This document shows, one piece after another, positions 1 through 7,803 of a stretch of 28,642 nt of DNA (the first letter of the stretch is position 1; every line of letters starts with the position of its first letter). The position numbers and the translations under genes were made by a program. The notes beneath the pieces were generated by a model. That model did no database searches. It had not been told where the DNA came from and was given only the letters and a program-made list of their open reading frames with translations. The stretch comes from Bacteroides sp. UBA1773 (GTDB lineage: Bacteria > Bacteroidota > Bacteroidia > Bacteroidales > Bacteroidaceae): positions 1-28,642 of the forward strand of contig DCGR01000044.1 in assembly GCA_002315285.1 (NCBI GenBank). The letters are read 5' to 3'.

Positions 1-12
1 GAAGCGAATACA

Positions 13-27
13 CATTATTAAATAATG
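13..27. repeat. Small perfect inverted repeat near window edge
   Basis: CATTATT-A-AATAATG reads as a perfect 7-bp inverted repeat around a single A. It lies just beyond the terminator-like hairpin of the S41 lipoprotein gene. It is short and AT-rich, so chance is possible; it could also be part of a regulatory region for a gene left of the window. Confidence 0.3.
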
Positions 28-54
28 AAAGCGCACCCCGAAGGAATGCGCTTT
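28..54 (-). terminator. Putative terminator hairpin after the S41 gene
   Basis: AAAGCGCA and TGCGCTTT form a perfect 8-bp stem with an 11-nt loop, starting 24 bases past the stop codon of the leftward S41 gene. On the minus strand the stem is followed by a T-rich but mixed stretch (TCATTATTTAATAATG) and not by a clean T-run. It would end the leftward omega-amidase/ior/paaK/S41 operon. Confidence 0.5.
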
Positions 55-78
55 ACTCTACTTTGTAGGGAACATCGA

Positions 79-1686
79 CTATTGTCTAAACGAACGACCC
101 GGTGACGCGATTCGCTTGTTCGACAAGAAAATCTCATGACTGAAATCGACCTTCCTGAATGGCATTTCGCGCGCAACACGACTCTCAGACTTCCCCTCAT
201 AGGTCTTTCCTGCGAGTGTCAACGCAACCTTCAACATGGTTTCGTTTTCATCGCCCAAGGCATAGCCATCGAAAGGATTATCCTCAGCTGCGACCGAAGG
301 CACAAGACCATTGGGCATGGAACGAGTCTTGCCATCCTTGTCGGCATATCGGCCTATCATGACATAGATGCCCCAGTCGTCGGCATACTGCAATGCCGTC
401 TTGTAATCGATGCCAAATTGTTTCCAATATGAGCTGTTGCCCTTTATGTACATGTCATCGCATCCTATCATCCAACCTGTACAATACTTACCCGAACTCT
501 GTTGACCAATGGTGACAATGTTCGATTCGCCAAAATAAGGCCATAGGCCACACAATACGGCTTCGGAAGCGGAAGCGGAAGATTCGGTTATAATCGCATA
601 GATTTTGCTGATGCCAATGTTGGCACCTTTGGTGGAATACTGATAATGCGACCCTCCACTCGTGAAATCAAATTCGGTTGACAAGTTTGACACTCCATTG
701 CCCATTTCTTGCTGCATGGCTGCGTTGTATATATCCATCAGAAAGACATCACCAGCCTGCACATTAGCCTCGGGTGCCAGCATGGAAGCAAGAGTCTCCT
801 CCGCCAGGACAAGACCTCCGCCATTGTAACGCAAATCGAGCACCAGTTCGCTCACCCCTTGACCCTTCATGTATTGACAAGCCTCGATAAGCTTCTTGTA
901 GGATTCGGCCACAAAACTGGTATAGTGCAAATAGCCGACTTTCTTTCCATTGACATCGAACACCTTATAAAGTAAAACAGGATCCTCATACATCTCGATG
1001 GGAGTAAGCGAAACAGCATTTGTGTTCTTATAAATGGTATTTCCATCCACATAGCCTGTAGAGAGTGAGACGGTTGATGTACCAAACATCTTGTCGTTGA
1101 CCAATTCGTAATAGTTGCCATAATTCAGCTCTGTACCGTTGACGGCCCACACAATATCGCCGCGTTTCATGCTTGCTTTTGCCGCAGGGCTATCAGCAGA
1201 AACGTAATTGAGATAAGCAAAGACAGCATCACCAGCAGAGAATTGTCCGTCCTTATTCGAATCGATGTAAGTCAAGGCAATGTCGTAACCAAAAGTCGTA
1301 CTGACACCTTCTACCGACTTTGTAATCTCCGACCAGTTATCGTAAACGGCCGTCCAATGGTCAACGTCTTCTCCAGAATTATCCTTATAGCGAACAGCCG
1401 CCACCTTGGCCTTAGGCTCGTCAGTCTCTTTCCACGTCTTGATTTCCTTTTGCACACCAGATTCATCTATCCAAAGGTAATAATTGCTCATCATTGCCAT
1501 TGAAAAGTAATTGACATATTTATAAGTGTTCGCCAATTTCTCCGCTTCCGGATCGGTTTGTGGCTCAGGATCTTTTTCTTCTTCTTTCTTTGAAGGTGTC
1601 ACAGGATCATCCTCACCCGATGAACAAGCAGCCAAGGATGAAGTGAGCAATAGCAATGCAAAAAAGTAAAAAAATGATTTTCTCAT
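79..1686 (-). CDS. S41 family (C-terminal processing type) peptidase lipoprotein
   Basis: 535 aa. A type II signal peptide ends in the lipobox LAAC with Cys21 as the lipidation site. Cys21 is followed by SSGEDD, an acidic stretch resembling the signals that place Bacteroidota lipoproteins on the cell surface. A linker rich in E, K, P and D follows (about 30-48). A PDZ-like region (about 155-225, with SPAAKASMKRGDIVWAVNG) precedes the S41 catalytic core with LDLRYNGGG (about 284-292) and SSASASE (369-375), which matches the serine nucleophile motif of Tsp/CtpA peptidases. An insertion at 142-153 (DSNKDGQFSAGD) looks like an EF-hand/dockerin calcium loop. It likely cleaves peptides at the cell envelope. 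It is the last gene of the operon, 3 bp after the ACT gene. A functional link to the amino acid enzymes is not evident. Family assignment is firm; the substrate is unknown. Confidence 0.9.
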   Translation of the reverse strand: MRKSFFYFFALLLLTSSLAACSSGEDDPVTPSKKEEEKDPEPQTDPEAEKLANTYKYVNYFSMAMMSNYYLWIDESGVQKEIKTWKETDEPKAKVAAVRYKDNSGEDVDHWTAVYDNWSEITKSVEGVSTTFGYDIALTYIDSNKDGQFSAGDAVFAYLNYVSADSPAAKASMKRGDIVWAVNGTELNYGNYYELVNDKMFGTSTVSLSTGYVDGNTIYKNTNAVSLTPIEMYEDPVLLYKVFDVNGKKVGYLHYTSFVAESYKKLIEACQYMKGQGVSELVLDLRYNGGGLVLAEETLASMLAPEANVQAGDVFLMDIYNAAMQQEMGNGVSNLSTEFDFTSGGSHYQYSTKGANIGISKIYAIITESSASASEAVLCGLWPYFGESNIVTIGQQSSGKYCTGWMIGCDDMYIKGNSSYWKQFGIDYKTALQYADDWGIYVMIGRYADKDGKTRSMPNGLVPSVAAEDNPFDGYALGDENETMLKVALTLAGKTYEGKSESRVAREMPFRKVDFSHEIFLSNKRIASPGRSFRQ

Positions 1687-1689
1687 ATC

Positions 1690-2103
1690 TCATAAATCGT
1701 TTGATGATAACACACAATAGTTGTTGTCGCGCAGGATTTGTTCACAACGCTCGTTGTCGTTGGTACGAATGATGTTGTTGGCCACCTCACCCGAAGCAAA
1801 AGCGTACATGTACTCGATGAACACATCGTGCGAGGCCAGACACTCGAGGACACGGCTGAGCGAGCCAGCCACGTGAGGACATGCAATGCCCACGACATCG
1901 GTAAGCATTACCGCAAAATTGTGTTGCCGCAACACTTCCACCGCCTCGTGTTTCTTATCGACAATCAGGCGAAGAATGCCGAAGTCGGCACTCTCGGCCA
2001 TGGAAAAAGCCTGCATACTGATGTTGTTGGCCGCAAGCACCTTACAGACTTCATTGATGCGTCCGGTTTTGTTTTCCAAGAAAACAGATAATTGCTTTAT
2101 CAT
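1690..2103 (-). CDS. Tandem ACT-domain protein
   Basis: 137 aa made almost entirely of two ACT domains (about 1-66 and 70-137). The first opens with a typical ACT strand-loop (LSVFLENKTGRINEVCKVL), the second with CPHVAGSLSRVLECLASHDV. ACT domains bind small ligands, usually amino acids, at domain interfaces. Stand-alone tandem-ACT proteins of this size are commonly found beside phenylacetate-CoA ligase and indolepyruvate oxidoreductase genes in Bacteroidota and Archaea. The gene lies 21 bp after paaK and 3 bp before the S41 gene in the same operon. The inferred role is sensing an aromatic or branched-chain amino acid and modulating the neighbouring enzymes. No catalytic residues or DNA-binding domain are visible. 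Confidence 0.85.
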   Translation of the reverse strand: MIKQLSVFLENKTGRINEVCKVLAANNISMQAFSMAESADFGILRLIVDKKHEAVEVLRQHNFAVMLTDVVGIACPHVAGSLSRVLECLASHDVFIEYMYAFASGEVANNIIRTNDNERCEQILRDNNYCVLSSNDL

Positions 2104-2124
2104 TGCAACAGTGAATTTAAATGT

Positions 2125-3429
2125 TCATTCCAATTTTCTCTTGTCTATCACATGCTTGCTCTTTCCTTCGCTTCGCTGGATGCTATTCGGTTCCATCAAG
2201 CGAATGTCGGCATTGATGCTGATGACGTTTTTCAATCGTTCGCCCAGTTGTTTCTTCATCTGAAGCATCCGTCCCATATCGTCGGAGAAGTAATCACGAC
2301 GCACCTCCACCTGAACCTGCAAGGTGTCGAGGTTGCCCTGCCGATCGACCACCAGCATGTACTGTGGTTCCAATTCGGGCATGGTAAGGATGACACTCTC
2401 GACCTGCGAGGGAAACACATTGATGCCTCGGATGATGAGCATGTCATCGCTACGCCCCATGATGCGTCCCATGCGGACGGATGTCCTGCCGCACGGACAG
2501 GAACCTGGCTGCAAAGCACACAAATCCTTGGTGCGATAGCGCAACAATGGCATACCTTCCTTTGTAAGCGTGGTAAAGACAAGTTCTCCTTGTGTGCCAA
2601 CAGGTTGCGGTTGCAACGTGTCGGGGTTGATGATTTCGGGATAGAAATGGTCTTCATTGATGTGGGAGCCGTTTTGTCCTTCGCACTCATAGCTCACTCC
2701 CGGTCCCATAATCTCGCTCAAACCATAGATGTTATATGCCTTCAGACCAAGCCGTTCCTCAATTTCGTGACGCATGTTCTCGGTCCACGGTTCGGCTCCG
2801 AAGGCTCCCACGCGCAAGTAGATGTCATCTTTCGTCATTCCCAACTTCGCCATTGTCTCTGCCAGATAGAGAGCATAAGACGGAGTACAGGCGATGCCTG
2901 TAATCTTCAAGTCGTGAATCAGACGCAGATGCTTCTCAGTGTTGCCCGTAGAGGCAGGAATGACCGTAGCCCCCAAGTTCTCGACTCCGTAATGTGCTCC
3001 CAAGCCTCCAGTGAACAAGCCGTAGCCATAGCTGACAGAAAACACATCGTCGCGAGTGACACCATAGGCGGTAAGCGATCGCGAAACGACCTCACTCCAT
3101 ACCGACAGATCGCGACGAGTGTAGGGTACAATCGTCGGACTACCTGTTGTGCCAGTAGAGGCATGAACACGAATCACATCGGCAGGAGCCGCAGCACGCA
3201 AGCCAAATGGATAATTGTCGCGCAAGTCCTGCTTGGTGGTGAACGGGAGTTTCACAATGTCGTCGATGCTTCGGATATCGTCAGGAAGCAGATCGAGCTG
3301 TTGCATCTTCGCACGATAGAACGGAACATTGTGATAGACAAGCGACACCAACCTACGCAAACGATTACTCTGCAGCTGGTGCATTTCATCGCGACTCATA
3401 CATTCTTTATTTTCGTTCCAATACTTCAT
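2125..3429 (-). CDS. paaK: Phenylacetate-CoA ligase family enzyme (arylacetate-CoA ligase)
   Basis: 434 aa, the usual length for PaaK-type AMP-forming ligases. The ATP/AMP-binding loop STGTTGSPT is at 91-99. YGLSEIMGPG (about 235-245) corresponds to the adenylate-binding motif, and the C-terminal part carries EGKSKHVID with the probable catalytic lysine. It activates phenylacetate or related arylacetates with ATP and CoA; the reverse direction would make ATP from arylacetyl-CoA. Its ATG overlaps the aminotransferase stop by 4 bp (ATGA), indicating translational coupling. With IorAB and the aminotransferase it links arylacetates to aromatic amino acids. In Bacteroidota these genes lie with ior genes and not with the aerobic phenylacetate degradation genes. 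Exact substrate preference (phenyl-, indole- or 4-hydroxyphenylacetate) cannot be read from sequence. Confidence 0.88.
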   Translation of the reverse strand: MKYWNENKECMSRDEMHQLQSNRLRRLVSLVYHNVPFYRAKMQQLDLLPDDIRSIDDIVKLPFTTKQDLRDNYPFGLRAAAPADVIRVHASTGTTGSPTIVPYTRRDLSVWSEVVSRSLTAYGVTRDDVFSVSYGYGLFTGGLGAHYGVENLGATVIPASTGNTEKHLRLIHDLKITGIACTPSYALYLAETMAKLGMTKDDIYLRVGAFGAEPWTENMRHEIEERLGLKAYNIYGLSEIMGPGVSYECEGQNGSHINEDHFYPEIINPDTLQPQPVGTQGELVFTTLTKEGMPLLRYRTKDLCALQPGSCPCGRTSVRMGRIMGRSDDMLIIRGINVFPSQVESVILTMPELEPQYMLVVDRQGNLDTLQVQVEVRRDYFSDDMGRMLQMKKQLGERLKNVISINADIRLMEPNSIQRSEGKSKHVIDKRKLE

Positions 3430-4730
3430 TGATGGTCTTCATTAAATTCTTTCATACGTTCGTCGAGCAGAGCATATTGATGGTCACCTACAAAAGAGGT
3501 GCAGATGCGCAATCCCTGTTGGCAACTCCCCGTAGTGTCCAACGCAATGGCACTGACACCATAATACATCAGTTCGCGAGCCAGTTCCCTGCCTGTCATC
3601 CTACCATAGCCTATCGTAAAATAGAAACCATCGGCCAAAGGTTCGCCAAGGTCTTGGTCGTAAACCACATGGAAACCATGACGCAGGAATATCTCTTTGA
3701 GCAACTTGGCACGACGGCCATATTCGCTAATGTCCTTCCGGAAATCATAAACGCCATCTGACGCAGCCTTCATCATTGCCGCCATGGCATACTGGGCACT
3801 GTGACTGGTACCACTGGAAAGTGCATACAACATACGATGGATGAACACCGACCCGAATGTGCCATTGCCATAGCGCGCCGTCAACGCAGGATACTCCTTG
3901 GCATAGAGTTTCGTTGAGATACAGCTCACTCCAATGCGCTCGCCCGCATAGCTAAACGCCTTGCTTCCACTGATAAGCAACACATAATTGTCGGTATAAC
4001 GGGCCACGGTAGCCTGATAAGGAGGCTCAAACGGCTTACTGAGATTCTTGCGGAAATCCATCGCAAAATAAGCCAAATCCTCCAGCACAACAACATCGTA
4101 CTTAGTGGCCAGTTCGCCAATCATCATCAACTCACTCTCGCTCAGACAAACCCATGAGGGATTATTGGGATTGCTGTAGATGATAGCCGCGATATTCCCC
4201 TGACGCAAATAGCTCTCAAGTTTAGGGCCAAGTTTCTCACCACGGAAATCATAGACATCGAAAGTCTCGTATTTTGCGCCCATCACAACGCACTGTTGTT
4301 TCTGCACGGGAAATCCTGGGTCGATGAACAAGATGGTGTCGCGCCGAGAATCGGCTTGCGTGCAAGTAAGGAACGAAGCGAAAGTGCCTTGCATGGAACC
4401 ACAAACGGGCACACATCCTTCGGGTGCCACATCGACGCCAATAAACGCCTTGACGAAACGCGATGCCTCCTGTTTCAGCTCAGGCAGCCCATTGATGTTG
4501 GGATACAAACGGGCCATACCGTTCTGCAAAGCTTTCAACTGGGCATCCACGCCATATTGAGAGGGGGGCAATCCGGGGACTCCCATTTCCATCTTGATAA
4601 ATTCCACACCCGAAGCCTTTTCGGCCATTTGGGCGATGGCCACCACCTCACGGATGGTGGCTTTGGCGTAATCGCGAATGCCAAAGTCAAGAATTGCCTT
4701 GTCGATGATTGATTTATCTATTGTTGTCAT
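3426..4730 (-). CDS. PLP-dependent aminotransferase, class I/II fold (probable aromatic aminotransferase)
   Basis: 434 aa. Fold-type I landmarks are in order: SNPNNP at 186-191, LEDLAYF with Asp218 and Tyr221 for the pyridine ring, SGSKAFSYAGERIG with Lys257 as the Schiff-base lysine, and GLRICTSF near 411-418 carrying the carboxylate-binding Arg. It interconverts an amino acid and a 2-oxoacid. Context argues for aromatic substrates: it sits 32 bp after iorB, whose complex handles arylpyruvates, and overlaps paaK by 4 bp. An omega-amidase at the head of the operon suggests glutamine as amino donor (see findings). The substrate is an inference from context; the family is firm. Confidence 0.88.
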   Translation of the reverse strand: MTTIDKSIIDKAILDFGIRDYAKATIREVVAIAQMAEKASGVEFIKMEMGVPGLPPSQYGVDAQLKALQNGMARLYPNINGLPELKQEASRFVKAFIGVDVAPEGCVPVCGSMQGTFASFLTCTQADSRRDTILFIDPGFPVQKQQCVVMGAKYETFDVYDFRGEKLGPKLESYLRQGNIAAIIYSNPNNPSWVCLSESELMMIGELATKYDVVVLEDLAYFAMDFRKNLSKPFEPPYQATVARYTDNYVLLISGSKAFSYAGERIGVSCISTKLYAKEYPALTARYGNGTFGSVFIHRMLYALSSGTSHSAQYAMAAMMKAASDGVYDFRKDISEYGRRAKLLKEIFLRHGFHVVYDQDLGEPLADGFYFTIGYGRMTGRELARELMYYGVSAIALDTTGSCQQGLRICTSFVGDHQYALLDERMKEFNEDHQ

Positions 4731-4762
4731 TTGTAGAATCTTTGAATATCAAATCGGCAATC

Positions 4763-5341
4763 TTAGTTCTGACCGAGACTCAGTCCCAAATCGAATGCCT
4801 GCAAATTGGTCTCAACGACTTTCTCTCCCTTGGCGACAAAAACCTTGGCAATGGCAGCACGCAACTGATCGGCAGACAGGATGTCAAGATGTGTAGATGC
4901 CATACCCAGCAGGATGACATTGGCACTCTTTGGCATATTGTTTTCCTTTGCCAACACCTCAATATCTTGCATGATAACATGAGGCAATGCACGAACCTCA
5001 CCCATCAGCACATCCTCGTCGGGGTAATTGGGGATATTCCGAAAGGGAAGTGAAGAGGTGATGACCCAACTGTCGGCATTCAGATAAGTGACATAACGCA
5101 AGGCTTCCATCGGTTCCATGGAGATAATCAAGTCGGCGGCACCATGAGGAATCAAATCGGAACAGATAGGCTCATCGGACAGACGGAGGTTCGACTGCAC
5201 ATCGCCTCCACGCTGACTCATTCCATGTACCTCGGCCTGTTTCAGATTCAGTCCGGCCTCGACTGCAGCCTGACCGATGATTGTTGCGATGGAGAGGATG
5301 CCTTGTCCTCCCACACCACACAAGATGATATCTTTTTTCAT
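4763..5341 (-). CDS. iorB: Indolepyruvate ferredoxin oxidoreductase, beta subunit
   Basis: 192 aa, the expected length for IorB, the gamma-type (CoA-side) domain of 2-oxoacid:ferredoxin oxidoreductases. The N-terminal GVGGQG (9-14) and EVHGMSQRGGDVQSNLR (about 38-54) are hallmark motifs of this domain. With IorA it forms the enzyme that converts arylpyruvates plus CoA to arylacetyl-CoA, CO2 and reduced ferredoxin, or runs in reverse as reductive carboxylation. Its start overlaps the iorA stop by 4 bp, as expected for subunits made in equal amounts. Confidence 0.92.
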   Translation of the reverse strand: MKKDIILCGVGGQGILSIATIIGQAAVEAGLNLKQAEVHGMSQRGGDVQSNLRLSDEPICSDLIPHGAADLIISMEPMEALRYVTYLNADSWVITSSLPFRNIPNYPDEDVLMGEVRALPHVIMQDIEVLAKENNMPKSANVILLGMASTHLDILSADQLRAAIAKVFVAKGEKVVETNLQAFDLGLSLGQN

Positions 5342-6921
5342 TTCTTTTGTCTAAGTTTTCGTTGTAGGGTTTGCATACATTCGCGACGTGGAATAATGAC
5401 ACTGACACCCTTATATTCTATTTCCTCCCGAATGATCCTAGTTATCTCAGGCATGTTCTTTGGCAATGGCACTACCACCCGCACATGTTCGGCAGGCACT
5501 CCCAGTCCCAGACAAATAGCCTCGAACTTGTTGGTGCCAGCACTGTCTTGTCCACCCGTCATACCCGTAGTCAGATTGTCGCTGATGACCACAACTATAT
5601 TGGCATTCTCATTCACTGCATCCAACAGACCAGTCATACCACTATGGGTGAATGTGGAGTCACCGATGACTGCCACCGCAGGAAAAACACCCGCATCGGC
5701 AGCACCCTTAGCCATTGTGATGCTGGCTCCCATATCGACGGTGCTATCGAGCGACTGGAAAGGAGGCAACGCGCCCAGCGTGTAACAACCGATGTCGCCA
5801 AAGACACGCGCTCCGGAATAATCGTCCAACACCTCATTCAACGCAGCATACACATCACGATGCCCGCATCCCTGGCACAACTGCGGTGGACGAGCAGCCA
5901 GGTTTTGAGCTGCAGGAAGAGTAGCCACCTCCGAAACGCCCAAAGCCAAGGCCACAGAGTCAGGAGTAAGTTCGCCCGTACGAGGTAAATCGCCCGTGAG
6001 CCTACCTTTGACCCTATAGTCCGCTCCCAACAGCCCAGGAATCTGCTCTTCCACAAAAGGCTGACCATCTTCCACCACCAACAGAGCCTCACACTGGACA
6101 GCAAACTTCCGGATAGTCTCCTTTGGTATAGGATACTGTGAAATTTTCAACACAGGGTGCGACATGCGACACTCTTTCACATAATTATACGCAATGCCAC
6201 AAGCCACGACACCCAGTTTGCAACCTTCAGCAGGAGTCTCCACAACCGCAGCCTGTTCAGCAGCCTGACAAATAGACACCTGTTTATCAATCAACGACTG
6301 GTATTGGCGACGAGCAATGGCGGGCAACAACACCCAATGTTTGCCAGTGTCGGGATTCAAAGGATTCACATCACGGGCATCGCCTATGACAACCGCTGCA
6401 CGGGAATGCGCCAGACGGGTGACCACACGCATCATCACGGGCAACTTCAAAGCTTCACTCAAGTCAAAAGCCTGTGCCACCATATCATAACATTCCTGCT
6501 GATTGGAAGGTTCAAACACAGGAATCAAGGCAAACTTACCATAAAACCGGCTATCCTGCTCATTCTGTGAAGAGTGCATGGATGGGTCATCGGCAGCAAG
6601 CACCACCACACCCCCATTCACACCAGTCACTGCTGCATTGACGAAAGCATCGGCACAAACATTCATGCCTACGTGCTTCATGCAAACCAAGGCACGCTTT
6701 CCAGCGTAGCTCATACCAAGAGCAGCCTCCATGGCCGTTTTCTCATTCGTACACCAACGGCTATGCAAACCACGTTGCCGAGCAAGCGCATTACCCTGAA
6801 TAAATTCCGTGATTTCGGTTGAAGGCGTACCTGGATAAGCATAAACGCCCGAGAGGCCGGCATTGATAGCTCCCAACGCTATGGCCTCATCGCCTAAAAG
6901 TAGTTTTCTATTCATTACCAT
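5338..6921 (-). CDS. iorA: Indolepyruvate ferredoxin oxidoreductase, alpha subunit, lacking the C-terminal ferredoxin domain
   Basis: 527 aa. The N-terminal pyrimidine-binding domain has YPGTPSTEI (29-37). The C-terminal TPP-binding domain has CQGCGHR (349-355), GDIGCYTLG (375-383) and GDSTFTHSG from 420, with a downstream Asn for Mg-diphosphate binding. The protein stops at RRECMQTLQRKLRQKK. Archaeal IorA continues for roughly another 80-100 residues with eight cysteines for two [4Fe-4S] clusters, which are absent here. The DNA after this point is iorB, so this looks like a natural short form and not a broken gene. An alternative start at the second Met (codon 3, 6915) is equally possible because no clear ribosome binding site separates them. 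It is 10 bp from the amidase gene. Confidence 0.92.
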   Translation of the reverse strand: MVMNRKLLLGDEAIALGAINAGLSGVYAYPGTPSTEITEFIQGNALARQRGLHSRWCTNEKTAMEAALGMSYAGKRALVCMKHVGMNVCADAFVNAAVTGVNGGVVVLAADDPSMHSSQNEQDSRFYGKFALIPVFEPSNQQECYDMVAQAFDLSEALKLPVMMRVVTRLAHSRAAVVIGDARDVNPLNPDTGKHWVLLPAIARRQYQSLIDKQVSICQAAEQAAVVETPAEGCKLGVVACGIAYNYVKECRMSHPVLKISQYPIPKETIRKFAVQCEALLVVEDGQPFVEEQIPGLLGADYRVKGRLTGDLPRTGELTPDSVALALGVSEVATLPAAQNLAARPPQLCQGCGHRDVYAALNEVLDDYSGARVFGDIGCYTLGALPPFQSLDSTVDMGASITMAKGAADAGVFPAVAVIGDSTFTHSGMTGLLDAVNENANIVVVISDNLTTGMTGGQDSAGTNKFEAICLGLGVPAEHVRVVVPLPKNMPEITRIIREEIEYKGVSVIIPRRECMQTLQRKLRQKK

Positions 6922-6931
6922 ATATTGTTTC

Positions 6932-7696
6932 TCAATTTTCCAATTTCCATTTATCCTGATCCTTCAGTACTGGGAACTTGCGACGGAAAAAGGCCAACAT
7001 GTCCAAATCAATCTCCACCGACTGCCACATCTCCTTGCCATCCTCACACCGAGCAATGGCCACGCCGTATGGGTTCACAACCATGCTGCCACCGGCATAC
7101 CGACAAAGACCATCTTCGCCAACCCGATTGACTCCAACCACATAACACTGGTTTTCCAATGCACGGGCCTTCAACAACACATCCCATACCCGTTGACGAC
7201 TTTCGGGCCAATTGGCTACATATATCGCCACATCGTATTCATCCACATTGCGACTCCACACCGGGAAGCGCAAATCATAACACACCTGAAGCAGAATACG
7301 CACACCTTTACACTCAGCCACCACACGTTCCGTTCCAGCGGAAAAGGTTTTCTCTTCCTCAGCATAACCGAAAAGATGCCGCTTATCATACGAACAGAGT
7401 TCACCATCGCGAGACACAAGGACCATGCGATTGAAACATTTTCCGCCCTCACTAATGGCAAGACTGCCACAAACGGCACTTTGCTTACGCCAAGCCAGTT
7501 CTTTCATCCAACACAACGTAGGACCATCCATAGGCTCAGCCAAGCCACACATGGCTGATCCGAAACCAGTAGTGAACATCTCTGGGAAGACAATCAAATC
7601 AGACTGGGGCACGTTGCCAAGCAATCCATCCAACTTGGAAAGATTCGCCGATGGGTTTGCCCACACAATGTCTTGTTGCAAAATGACTATCTTCAT
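6932..7696 (-). CDS. Carbon-nitrogen hydrolase, Nit2/YafV-type omega-amidase
   Basis: 254 aa, the usual length for YafV/Nit2-type omega-amidases. The catalytic triad is visible: Glu39 (FPEMF), Lys105 (YDKRHLF) and Cys139 (QVCYDLRFPVW). Enzymes of this branch hydrolyse 2-oxoglutaramate and 2-oxosuccinamate, the products of glutamine and asparagine transaminases, to the 2-oxoacid and ammonia. As first gene of the operon with an aminotransferase downstream, it may remove the by-product of glutamine-dependent transamination. The start at 7696 is supported by a -7 promoter element about 26 bp upstream. Other nitrilase-family amidases cannot be fully excluded. Confidence 0.82.
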   Translation of the reverse strand: MKIVILQQDIVWANPSANLSKLDGLLGNVPQSDLIVFPEMFTTGFGSAMCGLAEPMDGPTLCWMKELAWRKQSAVCGSLAISEGGKCFNRMVLVSRDGELCSYDKRHLFGYAEEEKTFSAGTERVVAECKGVRILLQVCYDLRFPVWSRNVDEYDVAIYVANWPESRQRVWDVLLKARALENQCYVVGVNRVGEDGLCRYAGGSMVVNPYGVAIARCEDGKEMWQSVEIDLDMLAFFRRKFPVLKDQDKWKLEN

Positions 7697-7722
7697 TATT
7701 TCATTTTCGCCTAAACAATTTG

Positions 7723-7730
7723 CAAATTTA
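7723..7730 (-). promoter_or_regulatory. Bacteroidota -7 element for the amidase/ior/paaK operon
   Basis: On the minus strand this reads TAAATTTG, matching TAnnTTTG. It gives a 5' leader of roughly 20 nt before the ATG at 7696. I could not find a matching TTTG -33 box 19-21 bp upstream, so the call rests on the -7 element and its position. Confidence 0.5.
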
Positions 7731-7803
7731 CAGTTATTCTTCGGAAAATGATGTTTTTTCTGTCAAAAGTTGCAAAACAACATCAAAACCACGCGAAAAG
7801 GAA

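Noticed and set aside
2092..3432. 446-codon plus-strand open frame opposite paaK
   Set aside because: It lies antisense to a clear PaaK-family gene over its whole length. Its translation (His/Cys-rich, no motifs) looks like reverse-complement coding sequence.
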